Assembly: GCA_049653745.1 (NCBI GenBank)
Contig: JBASGW010000041.1
Location: 1 to 62,807, forward strand
Origin: CANDYO01 sp049653745
Lineage (GTDB): Bacteria; Pseudomonadota; Alphaproteobacteria; Rickettsiales; CANDYO01
Direction: 5' to 3'
DNA length: 62,807 nucleotides
In this document: positions 53,051 through 61,111 of the stretch, piece after piece
Layout: the number at the start of each line of letters is the position of its first letter
How positions within the stretch are numbered: the stretch's first letter is position 1
Notes under the pieces: generated by a model
The model's database searches: none
Told to the model about the DNA's origin: nothing
What the model saw: the letters and a program-made list of their open reading frames with translations, nothing else
Made by a program: the position numbers and the translations under genes

Positions 53051-53513
53051 TCAGCTTTTCTAATTCTCTTTTAATAATTCTAGTAACATTTTCTTCCAAC
53101 CACTCATTCAAATATGGCTTTAAAGAATCTATTATCACTTGCTCAAGGCTTTTCTTGTAAGGATAATCGTTATTATTATTTTCAGAAGATTGCATTTTAT
53201 TTATTATTTTTCTTATATTGGCTGCAGATTCAACTGCAACTTCTTTAGAAATATGCCCATCTTTATTAACAGATAATTCTTCTACCTTAGTCTGATTATC
53301 ATCTATTGAAGTTAACATTTGGTTAATAGAAAGCATTTTTTCAGATATTTTAAGATTATCATCTTGATCTATATGATCTTCATCTAATTCGTCATATAAA
53401 TCATCTTCGGTTAATTCTAGAACATCTTTTTCTGATAAAGTATATTTCTGAGGGGATTTAATTAAACATCTTACTGAATTTAGGGTGCTTTTAATTGTTT
53501 TATCATCTTCCAT
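53034..53513 (-). CDS. popZ: PopZ-like polar organising protein (DUF2497)
   Basis: A 159-residue acidic protein. The N-terminus has a short helix (KSTLNSVRCLIKS) like the SIEEILASIRRII of PopZ. A long acidic, probably disordered middle follows. The C-terminal helix pair SLEQVIIDSLKPYLNEWLEE and NVTRIIKRELEKL matches the PopZ oligomerisation domain (typical LRPMLKEWLDENLP). In Caulobacter PopZ forms a polar matrix that anchors the chromosome origin and recruits proteins. Leads an operon with an ankyrin gene and virD4. Confidence 0.82.
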   Translation of the reverse strand: MEDDKTIKSTLNSVRCLIKSPQKYTLSEKDVLELTEDDLYDELDEDHIDQDDNLKISEKMLSINQMLTSIDDNQTKVEELSVNKDGHISKEVAVESAANIRKIINKMQSSENNNNDYPYKKSLEQVIIDSLKPYLNEWLEENVTRIIKRELEKLNENHK

Positions 53514-53611
53514 AACTCAAAATCCTAAATAATATATTATAAGTAATATTATCATTCATTATAGTATGATCCTTGTTTTGCTACAAGGATTAGATAAAAG
53601 ATTATGCGATC

Positions 53612-54019
53612 TTATAGAAATCTAATTTTTAAATATTCCACAATAGCTTCAGGAACATATGGTCTATTTTTGTTTCCATCCATACAAACTCCAACATTCA
53701 ACCCCTTAGCAATTAAACTATTATCTGAAGATAATCTTATTTCTTGCTCAAAAGTGAAGCGAATCCTTCCTTCAGGAACCAATTTGCAGGTTATATAAAA
53801 TTTTTGATTAGGCAAAAGTGGCTTTTTAAATTCTATCGTCGCATTAATTAAAAATAAATTCTGATTAGCTTTCGCCATTTCAATAAAATCAATTTTTAAT
53901 TCTTCTTGTAAAAACTTGTGCCTAGCATGAGCCATATAGATAAAATAATTAGCATTATTTACTACGCCTTGGATATCTATTTCATTATCTCTTACTTCTA
54001 ACTCAATTCTATAATCCAC
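53612..54019 (-). CDS. Hot-dog acyl-CoA thioesterase (YbgC/FadM-like)
   Basis: A 135-residue 4HBT-type thioesterase. The N-terminal signature VRDNEIDIQGVVNNANYFIYM carries the acidic residue and the NNxxY of this group; FIEMAKANQNLFLINATIEF continues the hot-dog helix and sheet. It starts with GTG (no in-frame ATG nearby) behind AAGAG. Substrate acyl-CoA unknown. Located between the popZ operon and tolC on the same strand. Confidence 0.82.
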   Translation of the reverse strand: MDYRIELEVRDNEIDIQGVVNNANYFIYMAHARHKFLQEELKIDFIEMAKANQNLFLINATIEFKKPLLPNQKFYITCKLVPEGRIRFTFEQEIRLSSDNSLIAKGLNVGVCMDGNKNRPYVPEAIVEYLKIRFL

Positions 54020-54060
54020 ATTAAACTCTTAAAGCTAAAAACATCTAATTATAATATTAT

Positions 54061-55449
54061 TTATAATCCTATTAATCTTACTTTAACTTTGTCATAATTC
54101 TCAGCTGGGTTATAAAGTTTGGTTGATAACTCTAAATCTTTAGCAGTTAATTTACCCATCAAACTAGCCATTTTATAATAGCTTAAAGCAGATTCTTTTT
54201 CTGCTTGAGTTAATTTAATTTTATATTGAAATAAATTTTCTTGAGCATCAAGAAGATCAGTAAGTGTGCCCAAGCCTTCTTCATATTCTTGCTGTTTAGC
54301 TTCTAATGCCACTTCTCCTGCTTTAACCGCTTCTTTAGTTGATTGCGCAGCATCTTTAGCACTAACATATTCAGTCCAAGACTTAACACTATTTTGGGTT
54401 ACTGCAGCTCTAGCATTTTTAAGAGAATATTTTAAACGCGCAGCATCAGCACTAGCACTTCTAATATTAGAATATTCTAGACCTTTATTATATATAGGAA
54501 TTGTAACGCTTATAGCCACACTCTTGCTATTGGTATAAGGCTGATTAAGATTGCTTCCTCTAGTGTCTTGCCAATTTTTACCAATAGATCCCCCTAGATC
54601 AACACTAGGAAGCATAGAGGCTGCATTAGAAATTACATTAATATCAGCAATCTTTTTTTGAAAAGAAACATTCTGTAACTCAGGATTTGTTGCAAGAGAT
54701 TTTTGCAATAATTCTAATTGATCTTTAGGTGGAGTAGTTAAAATATCACAAGAATGCACATTTTCAGCTTCTATACCTATAATTTGCATGTAGGTTGCTA
54801 AAGCAGAATTGTAATAGCCCTCGGAAACAATTAAATTTGTTGCAGCATTTGCTTTACGAGCAGCTGCATCTGCTAAATCTGCCTTCTTAGCAACTCCAAC
54901 TTCTAATTTTTCTTTAATTGCATTATATTTTTTTTCATAGGCAAGATAATTTTCCCTAGAAATATCTTGAACTTCTTTAGTTCTCATCACATCTAGATAT
55001 GCATCTATAGCCTCTAGCAATATTTTCTGTTCATTAGTAATTAACTCTTGGCGGCCTGCTTCAATGGAGTATTTAGCAATTTTAACTGCCATCACATCCT
55101 GTCCACCATTAAAGAGATTTTGCTGCAATGAAATACTTGATTCTTTTGATTTAGTATCCACCCAATCATCAGTTTTAACTTGCTGACCTGATAAACTGCT
55201 AGCAAGACTAGAAGAATCTGTTGTTGTATCTTTTTTCTGATTAGTTTTTTTAGCAGAATAAATAACTTTTGGTAAAAAGCCTGAAATAGCCTGGAACATC
55301 TTTTCATCCGTAGCTTTTAATTTCTCTCTTGCAGCAATTAGCTCAGGGTTATTTTGGTAAGTACTCACCAATGCTTCAGAAAGAGAAGTAGAAAAAGCTG
55401 TGGATGATAATAAACAAGATAAAACGATTACGGCGTTGATTTTTTTCAT
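54061..55449 (-). CDS. tolC: TolC family outer-membrane channel
   Basis: A 462-residue trimeric outer-membrane efflux/type I secretion duct. Signal peptide 1-19 (STAFS-T), then the TolC start SLSEALVSTYQNNPELIAARE. Two halves each show long coiled-coil helices; LFNGGQDVMAVKIAKYSIEA and IPIYNKGLEYSNIRSA (the repeated FxGG/NKG turn regions) and the GTLTDLLDAQENLFQYKIKL near the end are typical. Partner pumps are not in the window. Confidence 0.93.
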   Translation of the reverse strand: MKKINAVIVLSCLLSSTAFSTSLSEALVSTYQNNPELIAAREKLKATDEKMFQAISGFLPKVIYSAKKTNQKKDTTTDSSSLASSLSGQQVKTDDWVDTKSKESSISLQQNLFNGGQDVMAVKIAKYSIEAGRQELITNEQKILLEAIDAYLDVMRTKEVQDISRENYLAYEKKYNAIKEKLEVGVAKKADLADAAARKANAATNLIVSEGYYNSALATYMQIIGIEAENVHSCDILTTPPKDQLELLQKSLATNPELQNVSFQKKIADINVISNAASMLPSVDLGGSIGKNWQDTRGSNLNQPYTNSKSVAISVTIPIYNKGLEYSNIRSASADAARLKYSLKNARAAVTQNSVKSWTEYVSAKDAAQSTKEAVKAGEVALEAKQQEYEEGLGTLTDLLDAQENLFQYKIKLTQAEKESALSYYKMASLMGKLTAKDLELSTKLYNPAENYDKVKVRLIGL

Positions 55450-55591
55450 GAATACTTGATACCAATTTATATTAAGTGTTAATAATTTTCCTCATTATTG
55501 TGCTATAATAATAGCAATTAAGCAATAATAAAAAGCTTGCAATCTTAATTTAAAAAAGCTATATAATAGCCTTCTAAAGTAAATATCTATT

Positions 55592-55666
55592 GGCTGGGTA
55601 GCAAAGTGGTAATGCCGCGGACTGCAAATCCGCTATTCGTCGGTTCGATTCCGACCCTGGCCTCCA
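55592..55666 (+). tRNA. tRNA-Cys (anticodon GCA)
   Basis: Full cloverleaf: acceptor GGCTGGG with CCTGGCC (two G-U pairs), discriminator T73 (the cysteine identity base), D arm GCAAAGTGGTAATGC, anticodon stem-loop CGGACTGCAAATCCG with GCA, T arm TCGGTTCGATTCCGA and an encoded CCA. Confidence 0.95.
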
Positions 55667-55735
55667 ACAATTTCTAAATTTATTTAGAAAACACACCCCA
55701 ATTTATAACTAACAGGCAATGCCTAATAACAATAG

Positions 55736-56434
55736 CTAATCTCGTTGGCGATTAGTGAATCTTTCAATTCTCTTTTCAAACTTACCTTTAAATAGACGAT
55801 CTACAAAAATTCCTGGAGTGTGAATGTGATCCGGATCTAATTGCCCATTCTCAACAATTTCTTCAACCTCAACCACCGTAATCTTAGCTGCTGTAGCCAT
55901 CATGGGAGCAAAATTTCTAGCTGTTTTACGGAAGATCAAATTGCCTGCCTTATCAGCTTTATAAGCTTTTATAATAGCTAAATCGGCAACAATCCCTGTT
56001 TCTAAGATATAAGTTTCACCATTAAAAATTTTATGCTCTTTTCCTTCAGCAACAACAGTGCCAACACCTGTTTTTGTATAAAAACCAGCAATGCCAGCTC
56101 CCCCTGCCCTAATTCTTTCAGCCAAAGTTCCCTGAGGATTAAATTCTATTTCTATTTTTTTTTCTAAATATTGCTGTTCAAAAGTTTTATTTTCTCCAAC
56201 ATAAGAAGCAACAGATTTTTTAATTTGATAATGTTCAAGTAATATGCCAAGGCCAAAATCATCAATACCACAATTATTACTAATTATAGTAAGATCTTTA
56301 ATTCTGGAATTATAAATTTCTTTGATTGAATTTTCTGGAATTCCACATAAACCAAAGCCGCTAGCCATGATTGACAAACCATCTTTTAAAACCCCTTTTA
56401 GAGCTTCCTGAGCATTATTATAAATTTCTACCAT
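55736..56434 (-). CDS. 3-oxoacid CoA-transferase subunit A
   Basis: A 232-residue alpha subunit of the SCOT/AtoD type, moving CoA between succinyl-CoA (or acetyl-CoA) and acetoacetate. Typical parts: IMASGFGLCGIPENSI near the start, TIISNNCGIDDFGLGILL, ERIRAGGAGIAGFYTKTGVGT (a family signature, read in two halves) and a C-terminal HTPGIFVDRLFKG. The B subunit that carries the catalytic glutamate normally follows at once; here a tRNA-Cys gene lies downstream, so B must be elsewhere or lost. Confidence 0.9.
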   Translation of the reverse strand: MVEIYNNAQEALKGVLKDGLSIMASGFGLCGIPENSIKEIYNSRIKDLTIISNNCGIDDFGLGILLEHYQIKKSVASYVGENKTFEQQYLEKKIEIEFNPQGTLAERIRAGGAGIAGFYTKTGVGTVVAEGKEHKIFNGETYILETGIVADLAIIKAYKADKAGNLIFRKTARNFAPMMATAAKITVVEVEEIVENGQLDPDHIHTPGIFVDRLFKGKFEKRIERFTNRQRD

Positions 56435-56567
56435 ATTATTTTATACTTAAAAATATCCACAGCCAACATTATCAGCAAAATATATTCACTTAGCAAGCCT
56501 TTATTAATAGTTGAATTATCTTTTTAATTTTGGCTTAATAGATTTATCAACTTGAAAATAAAATATA

Positions 56568-57914
56568 TTGCCAATGTATACCAAAACTAATTTATATCAT
56601 GTTTATTATAAAATGCCAGTTTTGGCAAAAAAAGACATGTATGTAGAGTTAGAAGAATTGGCTACAGAATTTGTTAACTCTGGCCTTCTTAGAATTGAAG
56701 CTGAGCCTAAACAAAATTTTACTAGATTTTCTATTCCGTCTAGAAATCTTCATATTAATTTCAGTAAAAGAGAAATATCAGACCCTAAACTCCGCTCTCG
56801 CACTTACAAAATTCTTGGTAAAGCCATAAAAGAATCTGGATTTAATGGAGATTTAGAAAATAAACTTGAAAATGAATTAGAAAAATTAAATACACAATTA
56901 AATAAACATGTTCCTATTGAACTAGAAATGGAAATGCAAATAGCAAGAATTCTTGTTCAATCAGCTCATCCTATAGTGTTTCAAATGATAATTCTTGAAG
57001 AAGTTGAGGTGTTTGTTTCTTTTGGAAATAATATTGGCGATGTTATGGATATTGCTTCATGGAAGCAATCTGGTTCAAATAGCGGAATGCAAAGCACAGA
57101 TGGCAAAAAGGTGGCCGTATTTGTTTCATGCGGCGGAGATCCATTAATGCTTGATCCTCTAGACAAAGACAATAGCTTACAACAACAAGAAAAAACTTAT
57201 GGAGATGGACTTCCAGCATTAGCAAGAATGATGGGAATAGCCGGACAAGAAACCGGCCATTATAGCGATATAATCCATAATCAATTTGGCCAACAAGTTG
57301 GTAGGTATTCAGCAAATTTCAGCGGAACCAGAGCTAACCCCCAAGTTAACTTAGCGCGCTTAACTGATATGAAAAATATTGACATATTCTGGGGATTATT
57401 GTGCAAAATAGGAATTATTCAATTAATAGATAGAGAAAAATCTATCCAATTTTATCAACGCAATCCTGACAAAGGCTTAGGCTATCTTTTTAAAATATTG
57501 CTATTTAAGATCCATAGATTTATCTTTATATTAAGAGCTAGAAGAATTAATTTCACTGCTGTAAACCAAGCTCTTAATAAAGAATATCTTGCTCACAGCT
57601 TACAAGAATTATTGTCTGATATGGCATTTAATCTTGAGCCAAAAGCCGATGTTTATAGCAGTGAAGATAAAGAAATAGAAGAAGCTATAGCATGCATTGA
57701 AGCTTTAGCAAGAGTGCCTCAACAAGCTAATAAATGGGGGCATAAAAATACTAGTTTTTTTTGGAGAAATTTATATAAATTTTATTATGAAAAAGTTATT
57801 CCAGGAGATATAGCCGCTTACGAATCTATCACTAAAAAGAAATTCACTCTTTACCCAAAAAAAATGCGTAAATATTCTTTTTTTGAGAAATTAAAATTTA
57901 GATTTAAAAAATAA
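56568..57914 (+). CDS. Conserved Rickettsiales protein of unknown function
   Basis: A 448-residue cytoplasmic-looking protein without signal peptide. Visible features: a long charged helix around 95-115 (LENELEKLNTQLNKH), a Gly-rich central stretch (MGIAGQETGHYSDI, with His residues that could bind metal), a hydrophobic patch near 305-325 (YLFKILLFKIHRFIFILRAR), and a basic C-terminus. It may belong to DUF2748, a family I associate with Rickettsiales, but I cannot verify this. Single gene followed by a second orphan. Confidence 0.6.
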   Translation: MPMYTKTNLYHVYYKMPVLAKKDMYVELEELATEFVNSGLLRIEAEPKQNFTRFSIPSRNLHINFSKREISDPKLRSRTYKILGKAIKESGFNGDLENKLENELEKLNTQLNKHVPIELEMEMQIARILVQSAHPIVFQMIILEEVEVFVSFGNNIGDVMDIASWKQSGSNSGMQSTDGKKVAVFVSCGGDPLMLDPLDKDNSLQQQEKTYGDGLPALARMMGIAGQETGHYSDIIHNQFGQQVGRYSANFSGTRANPQVNLARLTDMKNIDIFWGLLCKIGIIQLIDREKSIQFYQRNPDKGLGYLFKILLFKIHRFIFILRARRINFTAVNQALNKEYLAHSLQELLSDMAFNLEPKADVYSSEDKEIEEAIACIEALARVPQQANKWGHKNTSFFWRNLYKFYYEKVIPGDIAAYESITKKKFTLYPKKMRKYSFFEKLKFRFKK

Positions 57915-57987
57915 AATTATGAATTATAGATAATATTAATAACAAATAATCAGTAAATAGACTAACACTAATTCTAGGAGATATACT

Positions 57988-58893
57988 ATGAGCAAGAATA
58001 AAGAAATTGCGATCAAAAAAATTAACTTCCTTTTTGATCTTAACATTTTTCATACTATCCGCTTGGGGATAGGAAGCCTTAGTTTTTTTGAGAATGAAGA
58101 TATTGCTATAATTATTACGTTAAGAAAATATGCTGATTTTGATAAAAAATATAAAATATCAAATGAAGATATAGACACGTTAAAAGAATATTTGGAAAGA
58201 TTTACAGAACTAGAAAATCAAAATGACCCTACTTTAAATGAATTGCACACTAATATTCAATATCTTAATAACTCTAGAAATTTTTTAGTAGAGCAAGCAA
58301 ATGAAGAAAATGAAACAAATTTAGACGAATTAGTAGAACAGATTGAAAAATCTTTTATAAATTTAGAAGAAATACCAATTAATAATTTTATTGACTCTTT
58401 TCTTTACAGACATTTTCCTGATGTTTCAAACTCAGTTCGTCAAAACATTAAGGCGAGCATCTTAACTAATTCTCATTATGATACCGATAATGAGTTAGCA
58501 GAGCTGATAACTCAAAGGTTAGGTCATACAGAAGACCTTGTAAATTCTCCCCTCAGTATTTTATTTAATTATACTAGCAGCGCTTCTGATTATTCTGATT
58601 ATGCCGATGCCGACTACTCTGACACCACTGACATCAGCAAACAAGCTGATTCACCACCAGAAGGTTATACTAGCGATTTTTTAAATTCAGAATCAAATGT
58701 AGAACTAGGAACATCTTGCATAAATACAAAACTATTTCCTAGTGATTCTGACGAAGAACCCGATGCATTACTAACAAGTGAAACCATCAGTATAGGCGCC
58801 GTTTTAACAGCAGACCAGCAATCATCATTAAACTCAGTAGTTGACGTTGCTGGATTTGATAGTTCTGTTGTTAATCTATGGGATATTGTATAG
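57988..58893 (+). CDS. Hypothetical acidic protein
   Basis: Unrecognised 301-residue protein, strongly acidic. The N-terminal 190 residues are helical and Asn/Glu-rich. The C-terminal third is Asp/Ser/Tyr-rich low complexity with short tandem pieces (SDYSDYADADYSDTTD) and probably disordered. No signal peptide or membrane segment. A TAGGAG ribosome-binding site precedes the ATG. The disordered acidic tail is like that of some translocated proteins; nothing more can be said. Confidence 0.6.
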   Translation: MSKNKEIAIKKINFLFDLNIFHTIRLGIGSLSFFENEDIAIIITLRKYADFDKKYKISNEDIDTLKEYLERFTELENQNDPTLNELHTNIQYLNNSRNFLVEQANEENETNLDELVEQIEKSFINLEEIPINNFIDSFLYRHFPDVSNSVRQNIKASILTNSHYDTDNELAELITQRLGHTEDLVNSPLSILFNYTSSASDYSDYADADYSDTTDISKQADSPPEGYTSDFLNSESNVELGTSCINTKLFPSDSDEEPDALLTSETISIGAVLTADQQSSLNSVVDVAGFDSSVVNLWDIV

Positions 58894-59238
58894 CATCCTT
58901 ATTCACCATAATGGTAAACTATGAGCATATAATGAATTTTGAGTCATAATTCCTCTCTTAAAAAAACATATTAATATACACTGCAAAATAAAAGTTATTG
59001 CAAGTTAATTTATTAAAAAATAAGTGATATAGCACTCATTATTATATAATTTTTACAATTAGATGGATTATGCTAGATACAATATAAATTTTTTATTTAC
59101 TAAAATGAAGAAGACCTCTATAATCCAAAATCTAAATTAAAATTACTGCTTTTATGCTCAAATAAAAGCTATTATTAACTCTAGATCAAAAGAACAATCT
59201 GAAATTTTTGTTCTGAAAATTCAAGGTATCCCAAGCTT
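58894..59238. other. 345-nt region before rpsA
   Basis: No gene. Very AT-rich. Shortly before rpsA there is a hairpin AGAACAA (59191-59197) / TTGTTCT (59208-59214) with a 10-nt loop, then CAAGG (59222-59226) as the ribosome-binding site. In other bacteria S1 represses its own mRNA through structures around the start, so the hairpin may be regulatory. I cannot fix the promoter. Confidence 0.5.
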
Positions 59239-60978
59239 ATGGCAAAATTATCAAAATCAAAATATAGACTTAATTCACAAATTATTGAAGATTTCAAAAC
59301 CAATGAAGTGTTTGCTGACTTATTAGAAAGTTCAACAACACGCAGCATCAAAGAAGGTGAATTAACTCAAGGTGAAATTATTCGCTTAGACAATGAATAT
59401 GCTACAATCGACGTTGGCGCAAAAAACGAAGGACAAATTTCTTTCAGAGAATTTATTTTCGATGGAGTTATGCCTGAACTTAAAGTTGGCGACAAAGTAG
59501 AAGTATATGTTGAAAAAATTGAAAGCCGCAGCGGAAAAACCATTCTAAGCAGAGAAAAAGCTGTTAGAGAAAAATATTGGGTTGTTCTTGAAAGCGCTCT
59601 AGAAAAAACTGAAACAATTAATGGAACAATTTTTGGTAAAGTTAAGGGTGGTTATACCGTAGATCTTAACGGAATCGTTGCTTTCTTACCAGGAAGCCAA
59701 GTTGATATTAGACCAATTAAAGATATAACTCCATTAATGGGAATATCACAACCATTTATAATTCTAAAAATTGACCGCGAACAAGGAAATGTTGTAGTTT
59801 CACGCAGAGCTATCCTAGAAGGATCAAGAGAAGAAGCTCGTCATGAATTATTGGCAAGCATCAAAGAAAATCAAATTCTTGAAGGTGTTGTAAAAAATAT
59901 AACTGATTATGGTGCATTTATTGATTTAGGAAGCGTTGATGGATTGCTTCACGTTACTGATATTTCTTGGGGCAGAATCAACCATCCTTCAGAAGTATTA
60001 ACATTAGGTCAAGTTATAAAAGTTCAAGTAATTAAATATAACGAAGATAGTAAACGTATTTCTCTAGGAATGAAACAGTTAGAAAGCAACCCATGGCAAA
60101 GCATTGAAGGCAAATATCCTAAGGGAAGCAAAATGTCTGGTAAAGTTACTAACATTACTGATTACGGCGTTTTCATTGAACTTGAGCCTGGTATTGAAGG
60201 TTTAGTTCATATTTCTGAAGTTAGTTGGACTAAAAACAATGTTCATCCTAAGAAATTCGTTCATGTTGGCCAAGAAGTTGATTTTGTTATTATCGATATT
60301 GATGCATCAAAACATCGTATTTCTTTAGGAATGAAACAATGTATTAATAACCCTTGGGCAAGTTTTGCTGATAAATATCCTCTAAATTCTGTAGTTGAAG
60401 GCGAAATCAAAAATATTGTAGACTTTGGTTTATTTGTTGGCTTCGATAATGATGTAGATGGATTAGTTCACTTATCAGACCTATCATGGGAAGAAGATAA
60501 TGCAGACAAACTAAAACAATATCAAAAAGAACAAAAAGTTTTAGTAAAAGTTTTAGCTATAGATGTTGATAAAGAAAGAATCAGCCTAGGTATAAAACAA
60601 TTAACTGAAGATACAGGCGCTTCTACTAAAGCAAATTCTGCTTTCAAGAAAGGTCAAGTAGTTTCAGGAAAAATTACTGAAATTCTTGAAGATTCTTTAA
60701 CTTTAGAATTAGCTGATGAGTTTGTGGGAACTGTTAAAAAAGCAGATTTTTCTGCAGATAAACATAATCAATCTTCAGACTTATTCAAAGTTGGTGAAGT
60801 TGTTGAAGCAAAAGTTGTTTCAGTGGACAATAGCAATAAAAAAGCTACTTTATCTATTAAAGCAGCAGAAGCTGAAGAACATAAAAAAGCAATGGCTGAA
60901 TACACAACTAATGATTCTAGCGCTAGCAGCTCTAGCTTAGGTGATATTTTAGGCAAAGCTTTAAATAACAAGTCATAA
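59239..60978 (+). CDS. rpsA: 30S ribosomal protein S1
   Basis: RNA-binding ribosomal protein that helps load mRNAs on the 30S subunit. The 579-residue protein contains six S1 domains. The last four are easily seen by their repeated phrases (ITDYGAFIDLGSVDGLLHVTD, ITDYGVFIELEPGIEGLVHI, IVDFGLFVGFDNDVDGLVHL) and the inter-domain RISLGMKQ or RISLGIKQ blocks. The tail is Ser-rich. CAAGG precedes the ATG and a strong terminator follows. Confidence 0.96.
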   Translation: MAKLSKSKYRLNSQIIEDFKTNEVFADLLESSTTRSIKEGELTQGEIIRLDNEYATIDVGAKNEGQISFREFIFDGVMPELKVGDKVEVYVEKIESRSGKTILSREKAVREKYWVVLESALEKTETINGTIFGKVKGGYTVDLNGIVAFLPGSQVDIRPIKDITPLMGISQPFIILKIDREQGNVVVSRRAILEGSREEARHELLASIKENQILEGVVKNITDYGAFIDLGSVDGLLHVTDISWGRINHPSEVLTLGQVIKVQVIKYNEDSKRISLGMKQLESNPWQSIEGKYPKGSKMSGKVTNITDYGVFIELEPGIEGLVHISEVSWTKNNVHPKKFVHVGQEVDFVIIDIDASKHRISLGMKQCINNPWASFADKYPLNSVVEGEIKNIVDFGLFVGFDNDVDGLVHLSDLSWEEDNADKLKQYQKEQKVLVKVLAIDVDKERISLGIKQLTEDTGASTKANSAFKKGQVVSGKITEILEDSLTLELADEFVGTVKKADFSADKHNQSSDLFKVGEVVEAKVVSVDNSNKKATLSIKAAEAEEHKKAMAEYTTNDSSASSSSLGDILGKALNNKS

Positions 60979-60990
60979 ACTAAAAATTAA

Positions 60991-61038
60991 AATCCCTCAT
61001 CCATATGAATAAAAACATATTGATGAGGGATTTTTTTT
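60991..61038 (+). terminator. Strong intrinsic terminator of rpsA
   Basis: An 11-bp perfect stem AATCCCTCATC (60991-61001) / GATGAGGGATT (61022-61032) is followed by eight consecutive T residues (61031-61038). It begins 13 nt after the rpsA stop. Confidence 0.92.
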
Positions 61039-61111
61039 ATCTTAAATTTATATTAACCCTTCTCGTTTACTATAATTCAAAATATTTAACCATTTTTCTA
61101 ATAATAAAATT

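Noticed and set aside
53604..53798. Plus-strand open frame of 64 codons
   Set aside because: It is antisense to the hot-dog thioesterase, whose motifs are intact.
60716..60940. Plus-strand open frame inside rpsA
   Set aside because: It is a shifted frame of the S1 gene; the Leu/Lys-rich product has no start signal.
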